From contig CP099846.1 in the NCBI GenBank assembly GCA_030062745.1, forward strand, positions 22,806,701-22,870,700: a DNA stretch of 64,000 nt. The letters are read 5' to 3'. This document shows, in pieces, positions 48,310-62,318 of this stretch. The DNA is from Capitulum mitella. Lineage: Eukaryota > Arthropoda > Thecostraca > Pollicipedomorpha > Pollicipedidae. Each line of letters begins with the position of its first letter. Position 1 is the first letter of the stretch. The notes below the pieces were generated by a model. The model had not been told where the DNA came from, made no database searches, and saw nothing but the letters and a program-made list of their open reading frames with translations. The translations under genes were made by a program, and so were the position numbers.

Positions 48310-49152
48310 CGGACGGCGACTGAGCGCGGGCAGGCGAGCACATGGAGGTGCGCATAAATCGCGGGAGGGAAGACTGAAACAAAAGATGATTACACAGATG
48401 GGAGGATTTTGATGACGAGGGAGAATGGCCAATGGCCGGAAAATGATGGGATTCGGGATGCGCTGAGCGGCACCGGGACGACCGGCGTCGTGTCGCGAGA
48501 CGTTCAGAGAAGCAAGGGTAATAAATGAGTCACGACGGCTTGCAGTTTAGCGCCGCTAGCATTCCAATATTCGTCGCTGACCACCGAGTGTCGGTTTCGG
48601 TCGTAAAACGGCTACAAAACGCCTCGACGCCCTGAAACGAGCCGCTGGCAGTCATCGATATCCCGTTCCACATAGGCACGGTGGTCGGATCTGCAAGTCC
48701 CTAGCTTGGCATCGCTCTCCATGCTCACATTCTCGTCAGAGAACCCGGAATAATGGCCTCTCCGTGAGGTGGTATCCTGTGTGGAGACCGGGTGCGGCGA
48801 CCTCGTGCCGGTTCTGGTTCCCCCGGCCCGCAGTTCAGATCCACCTGCGCTCGCCTCGCCCGCCATCTGCTGACGGGCCTCGGCGGGTGGCTAGTTGCCG
48901 TCTTCTCCGGGCCTGCCCTCCCCAGTGGCAGCGCGGAGAAACGGCGCCAGACTGCACAAACCACAGGACGACGACGGGTCGGAGCAGAGACCATCACGCA
49001 GCCCGCCTCGCCGACGACACTTCGCAGTCGGCCAGCACTCGCATGCCGCTGCCGTCACGCGTCACCTGCGCAGCTGCGGCCCCGGCCCCTGATCGGCAGG
49101 CAGGGACCAGGGGACCAGGCGCGAGGGCCCGCAGAGCCCAGTCCCTTCGACC
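48310..49152. other. GC-moderate stretch, no gene supported
   Basis: Long overlapping frames on both strands (one of 304 codons crosses into the next element) are composition-driven. No family resemblance. Confidence 0.35.
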
Positions 49153-49296
49153 ATGACCGGAGATTTCCGAAAATTATGGGGGTGTCCACACAGGATTTCC
49201 GACCGCTTCTTTCCAGTCACTGCCAGAGGCCTCATGCCAAAATTCCTGAATATCGGGAGGGTCCACCTGTTCCAACCCTCTGGGATCGGCAGTCAT
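49153..49296 (+). mobile_element. MITE-like element copy B (144 bp)
   Basis: Inverted ends ATGACCGG...GGCAGTCAT. Contains GGAGATTTCCGAAAATTAT, CCAGTCACTGCCAGAGGC and CCAAAATTCCTGAATATCGG in the order seen in copy A at 32117 (minus). The base TCGACC precedes the left end in both copies, so the true boundary may lie slightly further out. Confidence 0.6.
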
Positions 49297-51830
49297 GCTC
49301 TCGACCCTGCGGATCCTGGCCGCCGCCGGCGCCGCGGAGGGTCCCGGCCGCCGCCGGCGCCGCCGCCCGCGCATTGTTCATAATCGCGCCGTTGACGCGC
49401 GCTGTTTGTCGCTGCTGTTTGGCCGGCGGCCGGCGGCCCGGCGGCAAAAACGGCACCGGCCCGGCCAGGGCAGGGCTCGGCGCCGAGACGGACACCCGAC
49501 ACGCGCGGCGACGAGCAGGCGCCTGCGGCGGGACCGCGCCGCCAGGGATCTGCAGGCCGCGAGGCCGGTTTGTTGAGCGCATCGGCCGCGGCGTCGCCGG
49601 TATCGTCGTATCTCGCGCGCTCGCACGGGGCGGGAGGCAGTGGTCACCGCTCAACGGGCTGCGAGGGAGCGAGCCGCGAGGGAGCGACCCTGATACGCCA
49701 TCTTAGCTGGGTGAATCGTCCGGGTCCGACTCCACGCTACTACCACTAGCACGTGACCGCGTTCCCCCCGCGTTCCCCAAAGCAGTCTTGAAGGAACTGG
49801 AACGGCCCGAGCCCGCTCCCTCTCCGCTCCCCTCCGCAGTCGGCGGCGTGCAGGGCGCGCGTCCCGTTCCCACGGCCCGGCGCCGGTGCACGTCCGCAGG
49901 TGGCGCGCTTAGCATAATGTGACAGGTATGACGGCGGCGGCACACGGCAGCGGCGGCGGCGGCGGGCGCCCGCTGGGTACCAAGCGGCCGGCCACGCGCC
50001 GGCCTGCAGCGGCGGCCGGCCGCGGGACCTGGTCCGGCCTCCCGCCGGCGTCTGTCGCCGGGGTAACGGGCTGTCTTAATCGCCCGCCTGCCGGTCAAGG
50101 TCGGCGGCATGCGCTTGCGGCTGTTAACTGGAGTGATGCACACTAATTGCTGCGGCGATGCGATATTTTTATTTTTCGGGGAGGGGTGCGAGCCACACGC
50201 TACGCAGCCTCCTGTGCATTACGTATTTACCACAGTGGATTTATGTCTAGTTTGCGTTCTTGACTTCCCTCAGTGCTTACCTTTGCTGCCCAGACTGAGT
50301 TTCCAGTCGGCGTGATGGTCGGACACACAGCCTCCGATGCCAGGGTGCTCTCCCGATGTTGCCCAGCTGTCACTGGGCCTGTACCGTAGGGCGTAGTTCT
50401 GCCCGTGACGGCGAACACTCTTTATTCGTTACATATCTTCTGCTCCCAGCTTTGGTATCCCCTTGCCCACCCCATCTTATGATCAACCCCAGCTCGACCG
50501 AAACCCCATCAGCGACATCTGCCCGCTGTCCGCTCGGCGGCCGGCCTTGCTGTCCGCTGTCCGGCCCTGTCCGGCGCCGTCCGGCCGGCGGAGACGCCGC
50601 GTCGTCGCCTTATGATTTATCCGGGCCCGGGCCGGCCGGGCCATTAGTAACATTTGAGGCGCCGTCACCCTGATGGACGGCCGCGGCGGCGGCGACACGA
50701 GCGTGGCCATTGTCCCCCGCGGCCACACACACTTAGCATGGAAGCGCAAACGTCGCCTTTAGCAAACAATGGATGGCGCCGGCCGCGACATCTATCAACG
50801 ATCTGCGGACAATACGCGCGCGATAAGGCCCGGCTGTTGTTGTTTAAAGAAAGCTTCTGCGTGTTGCTGGCCGATCTGGTATTCGGCGCGGCGCCGCGCC
50901 GCGCTCGCCGCGCGGCCCTGCATCACCGGCCGGCGGCGACCCGACGCGGCGCGCCAGTATCGCCGCATCGCGGCCACCCGTCATCGCGCCGGCCGGCGCC
51001 GACAACCGGTTTGTCGCGTTTAGCCGCACGGCTCTGTTGAGCGCCACGGCTCTGTTACCGGCCTGGACCGCGGCCGGTCCGGGCTGCGCCGCGCTGAGCT
51101 GAGGGCCAGGGCCGGACCGGGGCGGTCCGAGGGGTCCCCGTGTCAACGTCGTGGACCGTGGGCTCCGGCTGGAAGGCGTGAGTTGAGGGCCTGTGCGGAA
51201 CGCGCGTGGGTCGAAGCGGGAGTGGCGCGAGCTGCGGCGTGGAGCTGGGAGGGCTGTGGGTCGTTGGCTTGGGCGCAGCGGTGCCAGACAACGCGCACGG
51301 TCCGGGGTGCCGGCTGGAGTTCACCGGGTCCGCCCCCGTCGGATAGCATCCTCTGCAGCCTGTCCGGCTGCGCTTGCTGACTGAGCGGGCGGACCGGGCG
51401 ATATGGAGCTGGGCTGTAGCGGCAGCCGAGAGCGTTCAACGCCCGGACCAGTGACAGCAGTGCACCGGGTTCGTCCCAACGGATAACGCGACGCCTACGA
51501 GCTGTCCGTCCCTTCGTGGGCGCGGCGTTCATTTGTCAACAGGCTGTCGACATCATCTCACGAGGCATCGGGTCGAGCACGTCTCACAGACTAAAGACGC
51601 CCGCCCCGTCTCCATCGCTCCGGCGTGGCGGGCGACTCAGCCGCCGCCGCCGCCGCCGCCGCCGCCGGAGCGCGGTCTCTTCGCCGTACCGGCGGCCGGC
51701 CAGACCGGAAGCAGCTGTCGTCGGGCCGCGGCGGCAATAAAGTGGCGATCGGCTGTCATTCGGCGCCGGCGCGGGTCGGCGGACGTGCTCCGGCCCGGTC
51801 GGCGGCCCCGGCGGCCGCGGCCGACCGCCT
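49297..51830. other. CpG-rich blocks, no gene supported
   Basis: GC-rich at 49310-49600, 49950-50110 and 50520-51140, with (CCG)n at 51642-51669. Intervening patches carry GTTTAAAG and TTATGATTTATCC. Frames are composition-driven. Confidence 0.4.
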
Positions 51831-52107
51831 CCGTCAGAGAGGACGGCAGACTGGTCCTCGGCCCTCTGAACGGCCCTCTGGACGTCTGATCGGCCGGCCG
51901 CTGCCGTCAGAGGACGACAGACTGGTCCTCCGTCAGAGAGGACGGCAGAATGGTCTTCCGTCAGAGATGATGGTTGACTGGTCCTCCGTGGAAGAGGACG
52001 GCTAAATTATCCTCCGTCAGAGAGGGATCACGGCTGACTGGTGCTCCTCCAGAGGGCCGAGGATGACTGACTGGCTCTCTGTCAGAGAGGACGGCAGACT
52101 GGTTCTC
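51831..52107. repeat. 28-bp degenerate minisatellite, about eight copies
   Basis: Consensus CCGTCAGAGAGGACGGCAGA then CTGGTCCT. Units begin at about 51831, 51904, 51930, 51958, 51986, 52014, 52049 and 52081, with lengths 26-35 bp. A 45-bp non-unit segment lies after the first. Confidence 0.85.
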
Positions 52108-53840
52108 ATTTGGGCGACCTCCACAGTCCAGTCAATGACCGGCATAAAGACAGGAAAGTTTCGAAAGTCCGTCGGTCATTCATGATGCAATATCTTTCCA
52201 CACAGCACCATAGGGCCCATTTTAAAATTTTTGGAGACTTGTACGGCTGCCGTTCTTTGGGATATAACGCCTATGCGGTCCAGAAATTTCGTATGACCAC
52301 GCAGCTGACGCGCCCATAAACCCAGTACACAGCAAAGGGTATTTAGTGACCAAAAACTCTTTCTGCGGGTGACCCCATTTGATTCGCTTTGCAACCGTGT
52401 TATGGAATTGTGTGCTTTGTATCTGCTTTCAGTGGGATGTGCTTGTCCCCCACAGAAATCACTCTTAACTGCTGTAAAAGAGCCGACAGGAACAAAATGG
52501 TTCACGATTTAGCCCAGTTTTGGGAAATCGTGCGATATTTCGCCTCCTTGGCTGAGACAATGCCACATCATTTGAAGCACGTTTTGTCTCAGCTGGGCCG
52601 ACGACCTTGCAACAGCGGTTGAATGGGTCAGGGAGGTCGCTTGTGCCCAGTCAGCGCCTACCGCCGTTAACAACTATTATTCATTGCCATCTTGGCGGAC
52701 CGGCGCCCAACTGCAGGCTTGATATATCACCTGCGCCAAGGATGGGCAGGACTCACGCACCGTGTCCACCGCAATGGACGCAAGCCCATTTTTTGCAGCT
52801 CTAGGCGACTCCTACCGAAGCTCACCGAGGACAAGGAATATACCTAAATAGAGGGCATTTTCTACCTGCCTCCCTCACTCTCCCCCCTCTCTCTTCCCTT
52901 CTACAGACGACTACACTGACACGGTGACTGCTGGATTATGGGAGCTTCAGTTCTGCCCTGACGTCCCATTAGTAAGTCCGTCCACTAGCAGCGTCCCGTT
53001 GCCCGGGCCGGAGCGTCCCTTCTGTCGCCGGGAGGGCGAGAGAGACGCTTGCGTCGGGCCATGGGCCTGCAATGCGTCACAGAGGTCGCCGCACGCTGCA
53101 GAGTCTCCGCCAGGGGCGTCACCAGCGCTCGTGAAAGGGGCAACTGCTCCGTCTCCCAGCGTCGACGACCCGCTCGCGGACGCCTCAGAACTCCGCAGCG
53201 CCGGCGTCGTCCGACCGGTCCATCCAACCCCTCTCCGCGTCCGCTGTCGCGTCACTCGCCTCAGCGCGATTTCGCGACCCGCCGCCGTCGCCGCGACCAG
53301 CCGGAGACGGAAAGGTCCGCCTCTGGAGGCACCGTAGCGTGTCCCCGCTCGGCGGCACCGACCGGCCGCCCGGCACCGGCCGCCGCCGGCCGCCGGGTCC
53401 GGCCACCTGATAACTCTCATATTCTCCGCCGGCCGCCGCCGGCCGGCCCGATGACCCGTGAACGACACGGCGGCGCGATAAATCCGGCGCATTAATAACT
53501 TCCGCGAGGTCAGCGCGATGCGTCGGCCCGCGGCCGAGCAAATGACCCGGAAGGTGAGTGTCCCTCCCGGAGACAAAGTGCGAAAATGTAGGAGTTTGAT
53601 CACGACGCGCGCTCTTTCAGAAAGCCTGCGGGAACACGCCACTTAAAGCGTGGCGTGTTGGCTTTGCAGCTCCTGTTCTCGTGAAGGATTGCCTGTGACA
53701 ATATTAAAATACAATATATATATAATACAATATACATAAAATAGTCAGCTAATTTGGTTTCATTTGTGATGCAGCGCGACAGAACAGCGTCAGTCAGCTT
53801 GCGAAGCGAAATCTACGGCCACCGGCGTATCCTCTCCTGC
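52108..53840. other. AT-balanced then GC-rich stretch
   Basis: No gene recognised. A CpG-rich patch at 53140-53460 ends in GATAAATCCGG and CATTAATAACTTCC. A possible mini-exon at 53518-53553 is listed as a finding. Confidence 0.35.
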
Positions 53841-53848
53841 GCCACACC

Positions 53849-54085
53849 CAGGGACGTAGCCAAGGGGGAGAAATGCTGCCCCCCCAAGCCAAGAGGTCTT
53901 CACTAGATATAGAGCGATTTCGCACGAATACGGAATAGCGATCATGTATGTGTTGCAAAAGCAAATATTACATGTGTTCCTGTGGGTTAAATATAATGTC
54001 AGTTACATAAAATTGATGTTTTTTTCCTATGAATTCGACATTCGCCCCCTCCCCCCCCCCGAGGAAAGTCCTAGCCACGTGCCTG
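53849..54085. mobile_element. hAT-type MITE, 237 bp, with perfect 8-bp target-site duplication
   Basis: Terminal inverted repeats CAGGGACGTAGCCAAGG (left) and CAGGCACGTGGCTAGGA (right, read on the minus strand), 13 of 17 alike, start with the hAT-typical CAG. GCCACACC stands immediately outside both ends (53841-53848 and 54086-54093). The interior is AT-rich with no transposase. The left 40 bp match the right end of the element at 44754, so both belong to one family. Confidence 0.85.
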
Positions 54086-54093
54086 GCCACACC

Positions 54094-54970
54094 ACGGCCA
54101 CTGGACGTCTATGGTTCACGAGAGATTGCCAGTCCCGCCTGGGAGGGCGGTGGCCGGCCGGCCGGCCCGACACGACGGGGGCCGGCCGGCCGGACCGTCC
54201 GGACCGGGCGACAGCCGCCGATAGGGCCGCCGCGGCGGCGGCCGGCGCGCGCCCGTATTCGGCGCCGTATCGCCCGATCCGCGGCCGCCGCTCATCGCGC
54301 TGCCGGCGATATGACGGCCGCCGGCGGCCGCCGCTCCGGATGGGCCTCGCGTCGCCGCTGATGGGCTATCGCGGCCCGCCCGGCGGCCCGGGCGGGCGGC
54401 CGATGTCGCCGCTGATGCGGGCTCTTACCGTTGGCGGCTGTCAAACGGAGTGACGGATTCGGCCAGCAGAGGCGGCGGCGCGAGCGGCCGCGGTCGGGCC
54501 GGGCGCGGCCACCGGCGCTGACGGCCCGCCGGGGCGGAATTTCATTCCGACCCCGCTCGATGCGAGCTAACATTTTGACCGGCGCCGTCGGCGCGGTATT
54601 GCGGCTCCGATGGGCGCGGGCCGGCCGGCCGGCGGCTCCGGGAGCGCCGCGGGCGCCGGCCAGCTCTGAGGCGGCCGCTCGGCGTCAGATCGCGCCGGTC
54701 CCCCCGAGCGAGGCGGCCCCGGGCGCCGGTCGGTGGGTGGCCGCTTTGATCCGGGCGCAGGACGGCGCTGGCCGGCGGGAACAAATCGCGCTGCGCCCCC
54801 GCCGTCCGCGGGCGATCTCTGCAGCGCCCTGTGAGCGCCGGACGAGCGGGCGATTGGACGCGGCTTCGGCAATCGGCCGCCGGCGAAGTCGGGCGACTTC
54901 TCGGCCCGTTCGCGAGATTGCCGGGACAATTGCTCTCCCCGCCAGAGCAAGCTGCTCGGTCATCGCGCCG
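54094..54970. other. CpG-rich block, no gene supported
   Basis: Dense GGCCGG and CGCCGC from 54150 to 54960; composition-driven frames only. Confidence 0.45.
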
Positions 54971-55119
54971 TTTCAATCTCTGTCTTTGTCGATGCCTTTG
55001 TTTCTGTCGTGCACCGCTGTTCTTCTGGCCGTTCTCTCTCCGCCTCTTTCCTTTTTTCCCTTCCGTTTTCTTCTTTCTCTGTCTGTCCCCCTCTCCGTCT
55101 CCCCCTCTTCCCTTCAGCC

Positions 55120-57224
<2,105 letters not shown>

Positions 57225-57480
57225 TTGCACGCTGAGTTATATGATGGCCCCGGATAATTAAATTTGGGCCCTAATTGGGCCGCGGGACGTTCCGATTTTA
57301 CCACGATGGCGGCCGGTCGGCGGCAGGCGACGCTCCGGCCGACGCGACCAGAGCCGGAGCCGGGCGGATGGACGGACGGACGGCCAAGCCACGGCCGCCG
57401 CCGCCGGCGTGACCCGTTTAAATATTGGCCGGACTGCCGTCTGAGGCGTTGTCCGTTTTCAATAAAACGCGGCCAGTGAA
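57225..57480. promoter_or_regulatory. Candidate regulatory islet
   Basis: GGATAATTAAATTTGGG, CCTAATTGGGCC, ACGATGGCGGCC, GTTTAAATATTGG and TTCAATAAAACG in GC-rich DNA. Homeodomain-type TAATTA/AATTA cores alternate with GATGGCGGCC (GCCATC-type) words. Confidence 0.22.
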
Positions 57481-59030
57481 CAGCCGAGCCGCGGCGAAAT
57501 AACGGCGGCGGCGCGCCGCCTTCGTCGCGCATCATTTCTGCTTCAGGCGCCGTGAAATATGGCCGATGACACGCGCCCGTTCTGGGGCAGCTTTTTGCGC
57601 CTGTTCACACTTACACATGATAGAGGTCCACCTAGGCAGAAGGTGACAGTGGAAAAACGGCGGCAAAAACGCCCGGAACAATCGCCGCTCCTTTGTTTGC
57701 CGAGCTGATAGGACGAGGCGTAAGGAGAGTGGTGTTTGATGGGACCCCCATGGGCGCCCGTGGCACGCTTCCGGTCGGCTGGCGCGTCGAAATGAGACTC
57801 CGACGGTGTGGAGCAGCGACCCGCGTCGCCGTTCTTCGGGCCGCCCGCGCGGGCGAAACGGACCTCCGAGCGTGTCGCTTCGAGGCCATCTCCGGAGCCG
57901 AGTCGGACGGGTTGTGCCGTCGGTCGAGTCCTCGCCGCCTCCCGCCGGCCGGTCAACCGGTTCCCGGACCGTGTCCAGATTCCCGACATTCTGAAATCGA
58001 GCCTTCCCGTCTCAGCGGCGCGGCGGCTGACGTTTACGACGCGGCGCGCGCGGCGCCGACACAGGCACGGTTTTATTAACGTCGCGTCCGATTGCCGACT
58101 GAAAATTTCAGCCGCCGCCGGCCGCGGCGCCGGCCTTCTGCGCTGCCCGGCATCGTTGGCGGCGCGCCGGTGGAGCGGCATGTTTCCGTGTTGTGAAACC
58201 TGTCCGAGATATTTTTATGTGCTCGGTAATGGTGTCGATGGAGGGCCAGGCGGCACCGCGTGCCACCGTGCGCTACTTTTTCAAATATTTGTTTGCGAAG
58301 TGGTATCTGTCGACGTGTTACGCCTGAGACACATGGATCGATTATCTGTGTTCTAGACATCCCATGTGATTCTTCTTCAATCTGCAGGCTGTTTGATGTT
58401 AATTTATTTCATTTGCTTTTTGGCCTTAAAGTCATCTGCTCTCAAGGATCTTGCACGTCATACATACATCAGATGCATCCCATAGTCGTATGTCGTACTT
58501 ATAACAGACACGTTTTCCAAAGCTAGTATCCAAAATTTCAGATCAAACAGTGAGAACTCTCATCAAAACTGAGCAGCGCCTCGTGCAACGTTTGCTTTGT
58601 GGTCCCCCTGTTGGGCTGCTGCTCCCAAACGTTCTGTAACAGCCGTGTCCGGCGGATTATTTTATGGCCTGGGGGAAGAGTGGCCCGCTGAACCCGCAGC
58701 CATTAGCCGCTGTTCGTGCCGTAATTGTAGACTGCCGTCGCCACCTGTCTGCCTCAGTGTGGCAGACGAGAATTAATTCTCCACCTTTGGTATCATCAAG
58801 ATAGTGCATAATTTGTATTTTTGCCGCGTCGTAAATTCCGTCTTCATATATTATAAATTTCGGGCCGCATAGCGGGCGGCTATTTTTCAGCTGGTGTCGC
58901 ATCACTCAAAATGGCAAGCCGTAAATTGTTGCGGGAACGGGGTCGTTACCGCACGACATTGTCCCGATTGAAGGACCGTGTCAAACGGTGACGAACGGGT
59001 TCCATTAGCGCCACCATACCTGGCTCGGGC
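57481..59030. other. GC-rich then AT-balanced sequence, no gene supported
   Basis: CpG-rich to about 58170 with overlapping frames up to 212 codons on both strands; AT-balanced afterwards. No recognisable product. Confidence 0.35.
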
Positions 59031-59278
59031 CGACTGGACGGGGCGGCAAACAGGCGGACAGACCGGAGGACGGATTCGACTTTAAAGCAGGATGACGTGC
59101 GGTTGGCGAAGGGGTAGGCACGTATCGGAGCAGCGCAGACTCGCTCTGCACGACAGACGTCATTTCATTTGCCGAGGGAAACAGGGGACGGACAATTGAG
59201 GAAACAGGTTCACATGCAAATTTAACTATAGGGAATCTGACAACAGCCGGCCAGAAAACAAAGAGGCAAACAACTGAA

Positions 59279-59308
59279 CAAACAAGCAGACGGACATGAA
59301 CGCAGACA

Positions 59309-59345
<37 letters not shown>

Positions 59346-59550
59346 ACATACACAGAACAGACGGACCTCTAGACATACCAACAGACGAGTAGACAGACAG
59401 GCAGACAGACAGACCTACAGAAAGATAAATGCGCATATATGTACACAGACGGACACTCAGAGACAGAGATCAAACGGGCAGACAGACATGCAAGCTGACA
59501 AATAAACAACTAAGCAAAGGGATAAACGGGCAAACGGACAGACAGGTTAT
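59279..59550. repeat. (CAGA/CAGG)n low-complexity tract with (CAGG)8 core
   Basis: Core of about eight perfect CAGG units at 59311-59344, surrounded by diverged CAGA/CGGA words. Confidence 0.85.
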
Positions 59551-59970
59551 ACTGGCCCACGGACTGACGAACTGACTGGCTGACTGCCAAAGAAACGTAT
59601 GGGGACGTTCATAAAAACGAAAAATGAACACGCGCTGGAATGCAGCCACGCAAAGCGCCCACGCGCGATCACGCACACAGGCAGGGGCGCAGACAAGCAG
59701 CTGACCCCAGCCGACGCGCGCCGATACGCACACAAACACGCACGGGGACACGGCCGAGCTGTCGGCGCGGCCGATACCATCGGGTGGCCGGAGCGGCGTA
59801 TGTGCTCCTGCCCGCTATCAGGCGGCGGGCGCGCCGGGGACCGATCTCCAGATACGCCGGCTAAGTGCAGCCCTTGCCGGCCGGCGGCGCCGCGTGAGAA
59901 ATGAAACAGCGCGCGAGATGCGCCGATCGGACGGCGGGGGGGGGGGGCATGGGACGGCCGGCGCCGCGCC
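59551..59970. other. Unassigned stretch
   Basis: GC-moderate; contains CACACA-type words and a 12-G run at 59936-59947. No gene. Confidence 0.4.
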
Positions 59971-59971
59971 G

Positions 59972-60165
59972 GCCAGGACTGTGTCGGCTACATCGGGAGG
60001 TGTAGATCAGGGCCGTGTGAGCTGCATCAGGACGTAGAGACTCCCTGTGACAGCGATGTTAAGATGTACAGACCAGGGCTGTGCCAGTCTCGTCGGGACA
60101 TTCGACCAGGACTGAGTTGGTAAGGTGACGTCATGACCTGTCGGTGAGGGCTGTGTCGGGGCTGG
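59972..60165. repeat. Decayed minisatellite with CCAGGRCTGTG words
   Basis: CCAGGACTGTGTCGGC, ATCAGGGCCGTGTGAGC, ACCAGGGCTGTGCCAG, ACCAGGACTGAGTTGG and AGGGCTGTGTCGGGG recur at 30-60 bp steps, often followed by TCGGGA or CAGGACG. Confidence 0.45.
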
Positions 60166-62050
60166 TGCGATGCGTTCGCTGGCGACCCTCGTGGGGTCTG
60201 TCTGTGTCTTCTTTTGGCTGAGTGGTGCGTACACCGCGTAGTGCGGCGACTGATTGTGAGTTTAATGAGTGGAAAGCGTGACTGGCAGGGAATTTGTTGC
60301 TAGTTTCATTCGGAGCTGGCCGGACACCAGCCCTGAAATACATCGGTCTCTGGCTTCCGTTCGCTGAAAAACTTCGTAAAATTATATTTTACTTGTCTTT
60401 CACCAGCAGCGCCTGAGGCCACGGCCTTTCAGCCATGGGTCTTTCTAGGAAGACCAGCCATTCCAGTGCATGACCGTGCGCCGGCGATGCCCTGCTCATT
60501 CCTTGACTTAATCTTTTCAGTCTGTCACCAGCCCTCATTCACCCACGCCGAGAACGGGGTTCAGCCACAAGCCCCCTGAGGGCAATGCCGCCCGATTTTC
60601 CGGGCAGCCGCGTCTCCGCCGGCGCGGCCGGCGGCGCATGCGGCGCCGGATCACCCCTCTGTCCAATTTTCGAGGAAGGCCACGCTCGCCGGGCCGGCCT
60701 GTCGCGGGCCGGGCCGCATCTGCCCGGCCCGCGGGCGCGCACGTCGGCCTGTGCCGCGGCCGCACGGGCGCCGTGAAAACGTCACGATAAATTACGCCCG
60801 GTCCGGCCCGCCGCGCTCACACCCGCCCGGCGGCTCGACGGAGCGGGCCGGCCACGGTGGAGGGCCGGCCCTCCCAGGTTCCGGTACAGAGGCCGCGGAA
60901 CGTCTCTACCAGAGACTTCGCCTCCTGAGAGGGACTCCGGCCTGGGCTCACGGGATGCGAAGAAGAGATAGGGAACAGAAGTGGCAGAACCTCGTATCTG
61001 CCTCAGAAAATTATGGTCACAATTAATGAGCCCATGTGAGGGGTGTTTTTCATGGCGTTTTCAGTTTCTGATAACAGGTTGTAACTGATTAATTTTATGG
61101 GAATCTCGATTTAAGGGTCATAAGGGTCGCTTCACCTAAAACGGCGTGACAGATTTCAGTAAGATTTCAGGTATCCTAGTCCTTCATGTGAACTGAGATT
61201 ACTCCAGGGACCACCTCCGTTGCTACACCAACGTTTTCCCTTCATAATATCGTGATCGTCAATAAGCACCGAATCCTATCGCCCATGGCAGACGACAGGA
61301 CTGGTGAATCCTGGCGTGCCCAAACGAGGCAGCAGAGCCACCCAGCCCGGCCTGAAGTGGCACCAGACCATCCATCTGTCCTCCCCAGCTCTGGAGACTC
61401 CGCGACCGGGGAGTGGCGGCCGGAACTTTCTCCGCGGCGATGCGCCCCGATAGCGTCTTCCCCTCCGCACCGGCCGGACACATTTAAATATTTCAAGAGG
61501 TTTTGATTCAAAGCATGAGGAGCGGGCGGCGGCGGCGCAGTCGTAATGGATTTTACGGACGCCGGCGCGCTGGAATTTCTCTTTATATGTCTGCTGTCAT
61601 AAAACGACCGGCCGTGCCAGATCCTCCAATTATTTTTCACAATACGATAATTTTTCTCCGTCAGGTCTGACAGTTATGAGCGCGTTTACAACTAGGCCGA
61701 GATTTTAGGACAAAGCCCGGGACGGGCGGCCATTCGGCCCCAGGGATTGTATTATGTATCTATCAATCCCACGGTTTTGTAAATAGCGGCATAGAGAAAT
61801 GTGAATTACACAGGCGGCCGGCCGCGGCGCGGCGCCCGCGGCGCAGCCGGCGCGCCACGCTCGTCCCATTGGCGCCGCGTCCGGCCCCGGGCGGCGCGCC
61901 GACCCGGCCGGCTGCCGGATGACATGGCGCCGGGCAGCCATGTTATAGCTGGAGAGAGCGCGTCATTTATCATGTCACGTCGGAGAGACGGCGCGCCGAC
62001 CGGTCGATCCTCCGCGGCGCCGCCGGCCGGGCTGGACGGCGGGCCGGGGG
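60166..62050. other. Mixed sequence, no gene supported
   Basis: CpG-rich at 60590-60880 and 61800-62050; AT-balanced between, with TATTATGTATCTATCAATCC near 61750. No recognisable exon. Confidence 0.35.
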
Positions 62051-62051
62051 A

Positions 62052-62318
62052 CCGGACGGACGGACGGCGGACGCGAGGATGGAGGGACGAACGGACGGAC
62101 GGACGGACGGACGGCAGCACGGACGGAACGGCGGACGGACAGACGGGTGGACGGGCGGACGGCAGAAAGGACGGACCGGTGGGCGGACGGACGGACGGGC
62201 GGGAGGGCGCATGGACGCACGAACGCACGGACACACGGACGGATGAGCAAAGGAGGGACGGAAGAATGGAGGAAGGACGGATGGGCGGACCCGTGGACGG
62301 ACAGGTGGACGGACGGTC
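62052..62318. repeat. (GGAC)n tetranucleotide array
   Basis: GGAC repeated in perfect blocks of up to about six (62093-62113) with many point changes (GGGC, GCAC, GGAA). The Thr-Asp-Gly-Arg frames across it come from the repeat. Confidence 0.9.

Noticed and set aside
48792-49706. 304-codon plus-strand ORF
   Set aside because: Composition-driven and crosses the MITE-like copy at 49153; the shared protein-like phrase AKIPEY is only the translation of that repeat.
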